A stretch of 64,000 nucleotides of DNA. Origin: Aquincola agrisoli (GTDB lineage Bacteria; Pseudomonadota; Gammaproteobacteria; Burkholderiales; Burkholderiaceae_C). The translations under genes were made by a program, and so were the position numbers. The notes under the pieces are model-generated. The model was not told the DNA's origin. It was given only the letters and a program-made list of their open reading frames with translations, and did no database searches. How positions within the stretch are numbered: the stretch's first letter is position 1; each line of letters begins with the position of its first letter. This document shows, piece by piece, positions 54,460-63,664 of this stretch. The stretch covers positions 62,001-126,000 of the forward strand of contig NZ_JAZIBG010000017.1 in assembly GCF_036621135.1 (NCBI RefSeq). Direction: 5' to 3'.

Positions 54460-55731
54460 ATGGATGCCGCCGCCGCCCCCGTCCCCCGCCAGGCCTGGCG
54501 TGTGCTGGCTGTCAGCACGCTGGCCTTCACCGTCTGCTTCATGGTGTGGATGATGTTCGGCGTCATCGGCATCCCGCTGAAGCAGCAGCTCGGCCTCAAC
54601 GCGACCGAGTTCGGCCTGCTGACCGCGATGCCGGTGCTCACCGGCTCGCTGGTGCGCGTGCCGCTCGGCATCTGGACCGACCGCTACGGCGGCCGCATCG
54701 TGATGGCGCTGCTGATGGCCGCCACCGTGCCGGCGATCTGGGCGATGGCCTATGCGACGCAGTACTGGCACTTCCTCGTGATCGGCCTCTTCGTCGGCCT
54801 GGCCGGCGGCTCGTTCTCGGTCGGCACGCCCTACGTCGCCCGCTGGTTCCCGAAGGCGCGGCAAGGCACGGCCATGGGCGTGTACGGCGCCGGCAACTCG
54901 GGATCGGCCGTCAACAAGTTCATCGCGCCGGCGCTGCTGGTGGCCGGCGGCTGGGCGTTGGTGCCGCAGGTCTACGCGGCCGTGATGGCGGGCACCGTCG
55001 TGCTGTTCTGGCTCTTCAGCGCCGACGACCCGGCGCACCGCGTCCCCGGCACCGTGCGCTTCACCGACCAGTTGAAGGCGCTGAAGGACCCGCGCGTGCT
55101 GCGCTACTGCCAGTACTACTCCATCGTCTTCGGCGGCTACGTCGCGCTGGCACTGTGGATGGTGCAGTACTACGTCGGCGAGTACGGGCTCGACATCCGC
55201 GTCGCCGCGCTGCTGGCCGCCTGCTTCTCGCTGCCCGGGGGCGTGCTGCGTGCGATCGGCGGCGTGCTGTCCGACAGGTACGGCGCCCACAAGGTCACCT
55301 GGTGGGTGATGTGGGTCAGCTGGATCTGCCTCTTCCTGCTCAGCTACCCGCAGACCGACTTCCGCATCGCCACCGTCGACGGCGTGAAGACCTTCCACCT
55401 CGGCCTCGGCGTCGTCTCGTTCACCGCGCTGATGGCGGTGCTGGGCGTGGCCTTCGCGTTCGGCAAGGCCAGCGTCTTCAAGTACGTCAGCGACGACTAC
55501 CCGCACAACATCGGCACGATCAGCGGCATCGTCGGCCTGGCCGGCGGGCTGGGCGGCTTCGTGCTGCCCATCCTCTTCGGCGCGCTGGTCGACCTCACGG
55601 GCGTGCGCTCCAGCGCCTTCATGCTGCTCTACGGCGTGGTGTGGGTCTCGCTGATCTGGATGTACTGGACCGAGGTGCGCCGCACCGAGGTGATGGGCCC
55701 GCGCGCCACCGCGGCCACCCCTGCTGCCTGA
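54460..55731 (+). CDS. narK1: Nitrate/nitrite MFS transporter, NarK1-type
   Basis: A 423-residue major-facilitator protein with 12 helices, NarK1 subfamily (nitrate/proton symport). WMMFGVIGIPLKQQLGLNATEFGLL is the N-terminal signature and GVYGAGNSGSAVNKF the nitrate signature. Start MDAAAAPVPRQAWRV gives the family length; an ATG at 54367 lies only about five bases after the predicted transcript start and would add 31 unrelated residues. It leads the nar operon and precedes narK2 by 20 bases. Expression is likely induced by low oxygen through the FNR box. Confidence 0.93.
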   Translation: MDAAAAPVPRQAWRVLAVSTLAFTVCFMVWMMFGVIGIPLKQQLGLNATEFGLLTAMPVLTGSLVRVPLGIWTDRYGGRIVMALLMAATVPAIWAMAYATQYWHFLVIGLFVGLAGGSFSVGTPYVARWFPKARQGTAMGVYGAGNSGSAVNKFIAPALLVAGGWALVPQVYAAVMAGTVVLFWLFSADDPAHRVPGTVRFTDQLKALKDPRVLRYCQYYSIVFGGYVALALWMVQYYVGEYGLDIRVAALLAACFSLPGGVLRAIGGVLSDRYGAHKVTWWVMWVSWICLFLLSYPQTDFRIATVDGVKTFHLGLGVVSFTALMAVLGVAFAFGKASVFKYVSDDYPHNIGTISGIVGLAGGLGGFVLPILFGALVDLTGVRSSAFMLLYGVVWVSLIWMYWTEVRRTEVMGPRATAATPAA

Positions 55732-55751
55732 ACCCCCGAAAGGCACCGCCC

Positions 55752-57188
55752 ATGGACACCCCCCCGCTCGCCGCGCCGCGCCGCGGCCGCACGCTGACGA
55801 TCTGGACACCGGAGGACAAGGCCTTCTGGGCCCAGGAAGGCGAGGCCATCGCCAAGCTCAACCTGTGGATCTCGGTGCCCGCGCTCTTCCTCGCCTTCGC
55901 CGTCTGGCAGGTGTGGAGCGTGGTCGCGGTCAGCCTGCCCGGCCTCGGCTTCGCGTACTCGACCAACCAGCTCTTCTGGCTGGCCGCCGCGCCGGCGCTC
56001 AGCGGCGCCACGCTGCGCATCTTCTATTCCTTCATGGTGCCGCTGGTCGGCGGCCGGCGCTGGACGGCGATCTCCACCGCGACGCTGCTGATCCCCGCGA
56101 TCGGCATCGGCATCGCGGTGCAGGACCCGTCGACGCCCTACCCGACGATGCTGGTGCTGGCGCTGCTGTGCGGCCTGGGCGGCGGCAACTTCAGCTCCAG
56201 CATGGCCAACATCAGCTACTTCTTCCCGAAGGACCGCAAGGGCTCGGCGCTGGGTGTCAACGCCGGCCTGGGCAACCTCGGCGTCTCGGTGGTGCAGTTC
56301 CTGAGCCCGATCGTCGTCACGGTCGGGGTGCTGGGTGTCTTCGGCGGCGAACCGCAGACGATCGTCAAGGCCGGCCAGAGCACGCAGGTGTGGATGCAGA
56401 ACGCCGCGTTCATCTGGGTGCCGTGGATCGCGCTGGTCTCGGTCGTCGCGTGGTTCGCGATGAACGACGTCGCCGACGCCAAGGCCTCGGTCGCGGCACA
56501 GGCCGCGATCTTCGTGCAGCCGCACAACTGGATCATGTGCCTGCTCTACCTCGGCACCTTCGGCTCCTTCATCGGCTTCGCGGCGGGCTTTCCGCTGCTG
56601 ATCAAGAGCCAGTTCCCGGCCGTGAACCCGTTGGCCTACGCCTGGCTCGGCCCGCTGGTCGGCGCGGTGGTCCGGCCTTTCGGCGGCTGGCTGTCCGACA
56701 AGGTCGGCGGCGGCGTGGTCACGATGTGGAACTTCCTCGTGATGGCGCTGGCGGTGCTGGGCGTCCTGTACTTCCTGCCCAAGGGCGCCGGCGCGCTGGC
56801 CCTGCCCTTCGGCCCCGCGGCCGGCAGCTTCACGGGCTTCTTCCTGATGTTCCTGCTGCTGTTCGTCACCACCGGCATCGGCAACGGCTCGACCTTCCGG
56901 ATGATCCCGGTGATCTTCAACCAGCTCGCGCTGCGCGGTGCCGCGAAGGACGACGCCGCCCAGGCCGCCGCGCTGAAGGAAGGCAACGTGCGCGGCGCCG
57001 CCGCGGTCGGCTTCGCCGGCGCCTTCGGTGCCTACGGCGGCTTCTTCATCCCGAAGAGCTACGGCAGCTCGATCGCCGCCACCGGCGGGCCCGAGGCGGC
57101 CCTGTGGATCTTCTGCGCCTTCTACCTCGCCTGCGTCGCCATCGCGTGGTGGTGCTACGCGCGCCGCGATGCGGCCATGCCCTGCTGA
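55752..57188 (+). CDS. narK2: Nitrate/nitrite MFS antiporter, NarK2-type
   Basis: A 478-residue major-facilitator protein of the NarK2 (E. coli NarK-like) subfamily, expected to exchange nitrate for nitrite. GVNAGLGNLGVSVVQFLSP is the first nitrate signature and GAFGAYGGFFIPKSYG the second; the N-terminal WTPEDKAFWAQEGEAIAKLNLW is also typical. With narK1 it gives the pair often found (sometimes fused) in denitrifiers and nitrate respirers: symport to start import, antiport to remove nitrite. narG follows 12 bases later. Confidence 0.94.
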   Translation: MDTPPLAAPRRGRTLTIWTPEDKAFWAQEGEAIAKLNLWISVPALFLAFAVWQVWSVVAVSLPGLGFAYSTNQLFWLAAAPALSGATLRIFYSFMVPLVGGRRWTAISTATLLIPAIGIGIAVQDPSTPYPTMLVLALLCGLGGGNFSSSMANISYFFPKDRKGSALGVNAGLGNLGVSVVQFLSPIVVTVGVLGVFGGEPQTIVKAGQSTQVWMQNAAFIWVPWIALVSVVAWFAMNDVADAKASVAAQAAIFVQPHNWIMCLLYLGTFGSFIGFAAGFPLLIKSQFPAVNPLAYAWLGPLVGAVVRPFGGWLSDKVGGGVVTMWNFLVMALAVLGVLYFLPKGAGALALPFGPAAGSFTGFFLMFLLLFVTTGIGNGSTFRMIPVIFNQLALRGAAKDDAAQAAALKEGNVRGAAAVGFAGAFGAYGGFFIPKSYGSSIAATGGPEAALWIFCAFYLACVAIAWWCYARRDAAMPC

Positions 57189-57200
57189 GAGAACCCCGAC

Positions 57201-60200
57201 ATGAGCCATTTCCTCGACCGACTGACGCATTTCCGGCTGCCGAAGGAATCCTTCGCCGACGGCCACGGCCGTACCACCGGCGAAGACCGCACCTGGGAGG
57301 ACGCCTACCGCAGCCGCTGGTCGCACGACAAGATCGTGCGCTCGACCCACGGCGTCAACTGCACGGGCTCCTGCTCGTGGAAGATCTATGTCAAGGGCGG
57401 CATCGTCACCTGGGAGACGCAGCAGACCGACTACCCGCGCACCCGCTGGGACATGCCCAACCACGAGCCGCGCGGCTGTGCGCGCGGCGCGAGCTACAGC
57501 TGGTATCTCTACAGCGCCAACCGCGTGAAGTACCCGATGGTGCGCGGCCGGCTGCTCGAGCGCTGGCGCGCGGCGTTGAAGGCCGCGAAATCGCCCGTCG
57601 AGGCCTGGGCGTCGATCGTGCAGGACGACGCCGCGCGGCGCGACTACCAGGGCGTGCGCGGCATGGGCGGCTTCGTGCGGTCGAGCTGGGACGAGGTCAA
57701 CCAGCTCGTCGCCGCGGCCAACGTCTACACGATCAAGCGGCACGGGCCCGACCGCATCGTCGGCTTCTCGCCGATCCCGGCGATGAGCATGGTCAGCTAC
57801 GCCGCGGGCAGCCGCTACCTGAGCCTGCTCGGCGGCGTGTGCATGAGCTTCTACGACTGGTACTGCGACCTGCCGCCGGCCAGCCCGCAGGTCTGGGGCG
57901 AGCAGACCGACGTGCCCGAATCGGCCGACTGGTACAACGCGAACTACATCATCGCCTGGGGCTCCAACGTGCCGCAGACGCGCACCCCGGACGCGCACTT
58001 CTTCACCGAGGTCCGCTACAAGGGCGCGAAGACGGTGGCGGTGACGCCCGACTACAGCGAGGTCGCCAAGCTCGCCGACCTGTGGCTGCACCCCCAGCAG
58101 GGCACCGACGCCGCGCTCGCGATGGCGATGGGCCATGTCGTGCTGAAGGAGTTCTACTTCGAGCGGCGGTCCGCCTACTTCGACGACTACGCACGCCGCT
58201 ACACCGACCTGCCGATGCTGGTGAAGCTGAAGGCGCACACGCTGCCGGACGGCAGCGTCGTCCAGGTGCCCGACCGCTACCTGCGCGCGAGCGACTTCAA
58301 CGGCAGGCTCGGGCAGCAGAACAACCCCGAGTGGAAGACGGTCGCCTTCGACACCAGCGGCCGCGCGGTGCTGCCGCACGGCTCGATCGGCTTCCGCTGG
58401 GGCGCCGAAGGCCGCGACGACGCCGGCCGCTGGAACCTGGAGGCCAAGGAGGCCCGCCACGGCGCCGAGGTGACACTCAAGCTCTCGGTGCTGGAAGACG
58501 GCGAACAGGCGACCGAGGCCGTCGACGTGGGCTTCCCGTACTTCGGCGGCATCGCGACGCCGAACTTCACCGCCAATCCGCAGCAGCAGGGCGACGTGAC
58601 CCGCGCCAAGGTGCCGGCGGTGCGCCTGCGCCTGGGCAAGGAGGGCGACTACCACGAGGCCTGGGTCGCCACCGTCTTCGACCTGCAGGCCGCGCATTAC
58701 GGCATCGACCGCGGCCTGGGGAATTCTGGAACGACCGGCTCTGCCGGTCGGGGCGCCGCCAGCTACGACGACAACGCCCCCTACACACCCGCCTGGGCCG
58801 AGCGCATCACGGGCGTGCCGCGGCAGCAGATCGTCACCGTCGCGCGCGAGTTCGCCGACAACGCCGACAAGACCCGCGGCAAGTCGATGGTGATCATCGG
58901 CGCGGCGATGAACCACTGGTACCACTGCGACATGAACTACCGCGGCGTCATCAACCTCCTGATGATGTGCGGCTGCATCGGCCAGAGCGGCGGCGGCTGG
59001 GCGCACTACGTCGGGCAGGAGAAGCTGCGGCCGCAGACGGGCTGGACGGCGCTGGCCTTCGCGCTCGACTGGGCGCGCCCGCCGCGCCAGCAGAACTCGA
59101 CCAGCTTCTTCTACGCCCACACCGACCAGTGGCGCTACGAGAAGCTGGGGCTCGGCGAGATCGTCAGCCCGCTGGCCGACCGCGCGCAGTACGGCGGCAG
59201 CATGATCGACTACAACGTGCGTGCCGAACGCATGGGCTGGCTGCCGAGCGCGCCGCAGCTCAAGACCAATCCGCTGCTGATCGCCGCGCAGGCCGGCAAC
59301 GCCGGCCTCGCGCCGCGCGACTACGTCGCCAAGGGCCTGCAGGACGGCTCGCTGCAGATGAGCTGCGAGGACCCGGACGCGCCCGAGAACTGGCCGCGCA
59401 ACCTCTTCGTCTGGCGCAGCAACCTGCTGGGCTCCAGCGGCAAGGGCCACGAGTACTTCTGCAAGCACCTGCTGGGCACCGAGCACGGCGTGCAGGGCAA
59501 GGACCTGGGCAGCGACGACTCGAAGCCGGAGGAAGTCGTCTGGCACGCCGAGGCCCCCCAGGGCAAGCTCGACCTGCTGGTCACGCTCGACTTCCGCATG
59601 AGCACGACCTGCCTGTACTCCGACGTCGTGCTGCCCACCGCCAGCTGGTACGAGAAGAACGATCTCAACACCAGCGACATGCATCCGTTCATCCACCCGC
59701 TGTCGGCCGCGGTCGATCCGGTCTGGGAATCGCGCTCCGACTGGGAGATCTACAAGGGCTTCGCGAAGGCCTTCAGCGAGGTCTGCGTCGGGCACCTCGG
59801 CGTCGAGCGCGACACCGTGCTGACGCCGCTGATGCACGACACGCCGGCCGAGCTGGCCCAGCCGGACGGCGTGGCCGAGTGGAAGAAGGGCGAGTGCGAC
59901 CTGGTCCCTGGCAAGACCGCGCCGCAGGTCACGGTGGTCGAGCGCGACTACCCGAACCTGTACGGCCGCTTCACCGCGCTCGGCCCGCTGATGGACACGC
60001 TCGGCAACGGCGGCAAGGGCATCGGCTGGAAAACCGGCACCGAGGTCGAGCAGCTGGGCCAGTTGAACGGCGTGGTGCAGGAGCCCGGCCCGACGCAGGG
60101 TCGGCCGCGCATCGTCAGCGACATCGACGCCTGCGAGGTCATCCTGCAGCTGGCGCCGGAGACCAACGGCCACGTCGCGGTGAAGGCCTGGGAGGCGCTG

Positions 60201-61037
60201 GAGAAGGCCACCGGCCGCGAGCACAGGCACCTCGCGCTCTACCGCGAGGACGAGAAGATCCGCTACCGCGACATCCAGGCCCAGCCGCGCAAGATCATCA
60301 GCTCCCCGACCTGGAGCGGCATCGAGAGCGAGACGGTCAGCTACAACGCCGGCTATACCAACGTGCACGAGCTGATCCCCTGGCGCACGCTCACCGGCCG
60401 CCAGCAGTTCTACCAGGACCACCCCTGGATGATCGCGTTCGGCGAGGGCTTCTCCAGCTACCGGCCGCCGGTCGACATGAAGGCCACGGCCGGCATGCAG
60501 GGCATCCGGCCCAACGGGCACCCGGAGATCCAGCTCAACTTCATCACCCCGCACCAGAAGTGGGGCATCCACAGCACCTACACCGACAACCTGCTGATGC
60601 TGACGCTGAACCGCGGCGGCCCGGTGGCGTGGATCAGCGAGGACGACGCGCGGCGCGCCGGCATCGAGGACAACGACTGGATGGAGATGTTCAACCTGAA
60701 CGGCGCGGTGGCCGTGCGCGCGGTGGTGAGCCAGCGCGTCAAGCCCGGCATGGTGATGATGTACCACGCGCAGGAAAAGATCATCAACACGCCCGGCAGC
60801 GAGATCACCGGCGTGCGCGGCGGCATCCACAACTCGGTGACGCGCATCGTGCTGAAGCCCACGCACATGATCGGCGGCTACGCGCAGTACAGCTACGGCT
60901 TCAACTACTACGGGACCATCGGCACCAACCGCGACGAGTTTGTCGTCGTGCGCAAGATGGCGAAGGTGGATTGGCTGGATACGCCCCGCGCAGACCACCT
61001 GGCGCAGGCCTTCCAGTCGCAGGGCGAGAACCCCTGA
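57201..61037 (+). CDS. narG: Respiratory nitrate reductase alpha subunit
   Basis: The 1278-residue Mo-bisMGD catalytic subunit that reduces nitrate to nitrite on the cytoplasmic side. FS0 cluster ligands are H50, C54, C58 and C93 (THGVNCTGSCSW and EPRGCARG). The Mo ligand aspartate region YDWYCDLPPASPQVWGEQ is intact, and the C terminus DEFVVVRKMAKVDWLD is standard. One local difference from E. coli NarG: between DRGL and SYDD there are 14 residues (GNSGTTGSAGRGAA) instead of 7, encoded by DNA that includes a perfect hairpin (58732-58750). Followed by a cupin gene and narH. Confidence 0.97.
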   Translation: MSHFLDRLTHFRLPKESFADGHGRTTGEDRTWEDAYRSRWSHDKIVRSTHGVNCTGSCSWKIYVKGGIVTWETQQTDYPRTRWDMPNHEPRGCARGASYSWYLYSANRVKYPMVRGRLLERWRAALKAAKSPVEAWASIVQDDAARRDYQGVRGMGGFVRSSWDEVNQLVAAANVYTIKRHGPDRIVGFSPIPAMSMVSYAAGSRYLSLLGGVCMSFYDWYCDLPPASPQVWGEQTDVPESADWYNANYIIAWGSNVPQTRTPDAHFFTEVRYKGAKTVAVTPDYSEVAKLADLWLHPQQGTDAALAMAMGHVVLKEFYFERRSAYFDDYARRYTDLPMLVKLKAHTLPDGSVVQVPDRYLRASDFNGRLGQQNNPEWKTVAFDTSGRAVLPHGSIGFRWGAEGRDDAGRWNLEAKEARHGAEVTLKLSVLEDGEQATEAVDVGFPYFGGIATPNFTANPQQQGDVTRAKVPAVRLRLGKEGDYHEAWVATVFDLQAAHYGIDRGLGNSGTTGSAGRGAASYDDNAPYTPAWAERITGVPRQQIVTVAREFADNADKTRGKSMVIIGAAMNHWYHCDMNYRGVINLLMMCGCIGQSGGGWAHYVGQEKLRPQTGWTALAFALDWARPPRQQNSTSFFYAHTDQWRYEKLGLGEIVSPLADRAQYGGSMIDYNVRAERMGWLPSAPQLKTNPLLIAAQAGNAGLAPRDYVAKGLQDGSLQMSCEDPDAPENWPRNLFVWRSNLLGSSGKGHEYFCKHLLGTEHGVQGKDLGSDDSKPEEVVWHAEAPQGKLDLLVTLDFRMSTTCLYSDVVLPTASWYEKNDLNTSDMHPFIHPLSAAVDPVWESRSDWEIYKGFAKAFSEVCVGHLGVERDTVLTPLMHDTPAELAQPDGVAEWKKGECDLVPGKTAPQVTVVERDYPNLYGRFTALGPLMDTLGNGGKGIGWKTGTEVEQLGQLNGVVQEPGPTQGRPRIVSDIDACEVILQLAPETNGHVAVKAWEALEKATGREHRHLALYREDEKIRYRDIQAQPRKIISSPTWSGIESETVSYNAGYTNVHELIPWRTLTGRQQFYQDHPWMIAFGEGFSSYRPPVDMKATAGMQGIRPNGHPEIQLNFITPHQKWGIHSTYTDNLLMLTLNRGGPVAWISEDDARRAGIEDNDWMEMFNLNGAVAVRAVVSQRVKPGMVMMYHAQEKIINTPGSEITGVRGGIHNSVTRIVLKPTHMIGGYAQYSYGFNYYGTIGTNRDEFVVVRKMAKVDWLDTPRADHLAQAFQSQGENP
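58732..58750 (+). repeat. Perfect hairpin inside narG
   Basis: CGACCGGC-TCT-GCCGGTCG, an 8-bp perfect stem with a 3-base loop, encodes part of the extra residues between DRGL and SYDD in NarG. It keeps the reading frame. Confidence 0.7.
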
Positions 61038-61057
61038 GGCACGCAAGGAACACCACG

Positions 61058-61420
61058 ATGGCCCTGCCCCACGCCGCCGCCGGGGAGATCGTCCCGGCCG
61101 CACCGCTCGGCGCCGCGCTGGCCGAAGCGCGCTCGCACACGCTGGTGCAGGCCGACGGCCTGCAGATCTTCAGGCTGGTGCTGCGCGCTGGCCAGTCGCT
61201 GGCCATGCACCAGGTGCCCGGGCGCCTGGTGATCCAGTGCCTCGACGGCGCCTTCGAGTTCGAGACCATGGGCCGCCGCCTGCCGATGCAGCCCGGCGAC
61301 CTGTGCCACATCGCACCGCACGCGCCGCATGCGGTGCACGCGCAGCAGCCGGCCTCCGCGCTGGTCTTCCTGTTCGGCCCCGCGACCCACCACCCCCACC
61401 CCACGGAGGACACCCCATGA
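61058..61420 (+). CDS. Cupin-domain protein in the nar operon
   Basis: A 120-residue single-domain cupin. The beta barrel pattern is LVLRAGQSLAMHQVPGRLVIQ (first metal motif, with His in AMHQ and Glu/Gln-like positions), FEFETMGRRLPMQPGDLCHI and APHAPHAVHAQQPASALVF (second motif). Several metal-ligand histidines (MHQ, HAPHAVH) are visible, but the first motif lacks the classical HxH, so metal binding is uncertain. AAGGA (61045-61049) precedes the ATG, and the stop overlaps the narH start (ATGA). It is thus translated from the nar mRNA between narG and narH. A role in nitrate reductase assembly, sensing or nitrite stress is possible; none is shown. Confidence 0.88.
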   Translation: MALPHAAAGEIVPAAPLGAALAEARSHTLVQADGLQIFRLVLRAGQSLAMHQVPGRLVIQCLDGAFEFETMGRRLPMQPGDLCHIAPHAPHAVHAQQPASALVFLFGPATHHPHPTEDTP

Positions 61421-62940
61421 AGGTCCGCGCACAGATCGGCATGGTCCTGAACCTGGACAAATGCATCGGCTGCCACACCTGCAGCGTGACCTGCAAGAAC
61501 GTCTGGACGAGCCGCCCCGGCGTGGAATACGCCTGGTTCAACAACGTCGAGACCAAGCCCGGCATCGGCTATCCCAAGGAGTGGGAGAACCAGGACCGCT
61601 GGAACGGCGGCTGGACGCGCAAGGCCGATGGCGCCATCGTGCCGCGCCAGGGCGGCAAGTGGCAGCTGCTGATGAAGATCTTCGCCAACCCCAACCTGCC
61701 GGAGATCGACGACTACTACGAGCCCTTCACGTTCGACTACGAGCACCTGCACAGCGCCAAGGAGATGAAGGCGGCGCCCACCGCACGCCCGCGCAGCCTG
61801 ATCACCGGGCAGCGCATGGAGAAGATCGAGTGGGGCCCGAACTGGGAGGAGATCCTCGGCGGCGAGTTCAGCAAGCGCAGCAGGGACGTCAACTTCGACG
61901 AGGTGCAGAAGGACATCTACGGCCAGTTCGAGAACACCTTCATGATGTACCTGCCGCGGCTGTGCGAGCACTGCCTGAACCCGGCCTGCGTCGCGAGCTG
62001 CCCCAGCGGCAGCATCTACAAGCGCGAGGAAGACGGCATCGTGCTGATCGACCAGGACAAGTGCCGCGGCTGGCGCATGTGCGTCTCGGGCTGCCCCTAC
62101 AAGAAGATCTACTACAACTGGAAGAGCGGCAAGGCCGAGAAGTGCATCTTCTGCTACCCGCGCATCGAGGCGGGCCAGCCCACCGTGTGCTCGGAGACCT
62201 GCGTCGGCCGCATCCGCTACCTCGGCGTGCTGCTCTACGACGCCGACCGCATCGAGCAGGCCGCGAGCGTCGAGAAGGACAGCGAGCTCTACCAGGCTCA
62301 GCTCGACATCTTCCTCGACCCGAACGATGCGGCCGTGATCGAGCAGGCCCGGCGCGACGGCATCCCCGAGGCCTGGCTCGCGGCCGCGCGCACGAGCCCG
62401 GTCTACAAGATGGCGGTGGACTGGAAGGTCGCCCTGCCGCTGCACCCGGAGTACCGCACGCTGCCGATGGTCTGGTACGTGCCGCCGCTGTCGCCCATCA
62501 CCGCGGCCGCGAACGCCGGACACGTCGGCGCCAACGGCGAGCTGCCCGACGTGAACCAGCTGCGCATCCCCGTCAAGTACCTGGCGAACCTGCTGACGGC
62601 CGGCGACACGCGGCCCGTGGTGCGCGCGCTCGAGCGCCTGCTCGCGATGCGGGCCTACCAGCGCGGCAAGCACGTCGACGGCGTCCCGAACGACGCCGCG
62701 ATCCGCCAGGTCGGCATGACGGCCGCCGAGGTCGAGACGATGTACCAGGTGATGGCCATCGCGAACTACGAGGACCGCTTCGTGATCCCGACCACGCACC
62801 GCGAGTACGCCGAGAACGCGTTCAACGTGCGTGGCGGCTGCGGCTTCAGCTTCGGCAACGGCTGCAGCGAAGGCGTCACCGAGACCAGCCTCTTCGGCAG
62901 CGAGAAGAAGCGGACCATCCCGATCAAGGCGAGCCTGTGA
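61417..62940 (+). CDS. narH: Respiratory nitrate reductase beta subunit
   Basis: The 507-residue four-cluster electron-transfer subunit. First cluster cysteines are C16, C19, C22 and C26 (CIGCHTCSVTC); CEHCLNPACVASCP, CRGWRMCVSGCP (with Trp in the place of a cysteine, the [3Fe-4S] pattern) and CIFCYP complete the set. It starts MKVRAQIGMVLNLDKC after GGAGG, and its ATG overlaps the cupin stop by four bases. C terminus SLFGSEKKRTIPIK. Works between narI haem and narG. Confidence 0.97.
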   Translation: MKVRAQIGMVLNLDKCIGCHTCSVTCKNVWTSRPGVEYAWFNNVETKPGIGYPKEWENQDRWNGGWTRKADGAIVPRQGGKWQLLMKIFANPNLPEIDDYYEPFTFDYEHLHSAKEMKAAPTARPRSLITGQRMEKIEWGPNWEEILGGEFSKRSRDVNFDEVQKDIYGQFENTFMMYLPRLCEHCLNPACVASCPSGSIYKREEDGIVLIDQDKCRGWRMCVSGCPYKKIYYNWKSGKAEKCIFCYPRIEAGQPTVCSETCVGRIRYLGVLLYDADRIEQAASVEKDSELYQAQLDIFLDPNDAAVIEQARRDGIPEAWLAAARTSPVYKMAVDWKVALPLHPEYRTLPMVWYVPPLSPITAAANAGHVGANGELPDVNQLRIPVKYLANLLTAGDTRPVVRALERLLAMRAYQRGKHVDGVPNDAAIRQVGMTAAEVETMYQVMAIANYEDRFVIPTTHREYAENAFNVRGGCGFSFGNGCSEGVTETSLFGSEKKRTIPIKASL

Positions 62941-62951
62941 GGAGCGGCGCG

Positions 62952-63647
62952 ATGACGACCACGCAAGACATCACCTTCACGCTGCGCGCGCTGGCCCACC
63001 TGCTGCGCTACCCCGACGCCGCGATGCGCGCCCGCCTGCCGGACGTGCATGCCGCGCTGCGCGCCGAGGGTGCGGCCGGCGCCGCGCGCCGCGCCGAGCT
63101 CGACGCGCTGATGGACCGGCTGCTCGCGGAGGGCCTCGACGCCGAGGCCGCCTACGTCGATCTCTTCGACCGCGGCCGCGGCACCGCGCTGCACCTGTTC
63201 GAGCATGTGCACGGCGATTCGCGCGACCGCGGGCCGGCGATGGTCGACCTGGTGCGGACCTACGAGCAGGCCGGCCTGCTGCTCGACCCGGCCGAGCTGC
63301 CGGACCACCTGACGGTGCTGCTGGAGTACGCCTCGACGCAGCCGGCACGCGAGGCGCGCGCCTTCGTCGGCGAGTTCGCGCACATCCTGCGCTCGATCGC
63401 CGCGGCCCTGCAGCGCCGCGGCAGCGACTACGCCGCGGTGCTGGCGGCCCTGCTCGAGCTGGCCGGCGAACCGGCCGCCGAGGGTGACGCCGGGGCCTGC
63501 GCCGACGACGAGCCGCTCGACACGAGCTGGGAGGAGCCCGCCGCGTTCGGCGGCTGCAGCACCCAGGGCCAGGCCGTGCCGGCCGGCCCCGGCCAACCGC
63601 AACCCGTCCACCTCGTGCGCCGCACGCCGCCAGCGGCAGCCCGCTGA
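62952..63647 (+). CDS. narJ: Nitrate reductase assembly chaperone
   Basis: A 231-residue chaperone of the NarJ/TorD family that helps insert Mo-bisMGD and FS0 into NarG. Signature YVDLFDRGRGTALHLFEHVHGDSRDRGPAM and the preceding RALAHLLRYPD are typical (YVDLFDRGRGTALHLFEH here). The C-terminal 45 residues are Pro/Gln/Ala-rich and include a cysteine in GGCSTQGQ. It starts at 62952, 11 bases after narH, and narI begins 17 bases after its stop. Confidence 0.94.
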   Translation: MTTTQDITFTLRALAHLLRYPDAAMRARLPDVHAALRAEGAAGAARRAELDALMDRLLAEGLDAEAAYVDLFDRGRGTALHLFEHVHGDSRDRGPAMVDLVRTYEQAGLLLDPAELPDHLTVLLEYASTQPAREARAFVGEFAHILRSIAAALQRRGSDYAAVLAALLELAGEPAAEGDAGACADDEPLDTSWEEPAAFGGCSTQGQAVPAGPGQPQPVHLVRRTPPAAAR

Positions 63648-63664
63648 CCTTCGAGGAGCCTGCC

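Noticed and set aside
58700..58770. The extra NarG residues as a frameshift error
   Set aside because: The frame is kept on both sides and the flanking protein is standard, so it is an in-frame insertion and not an error.
55629..61103. An open minus-strand frame of about 1,820 codons antisense to the nar genes
   Set aside because: It is the mirror of high-GC coding sequence: it has no family motifs, is His/Val/Arg-rich as such shadows are, and the plus strand holds clear NarK2 and NarG sequences.
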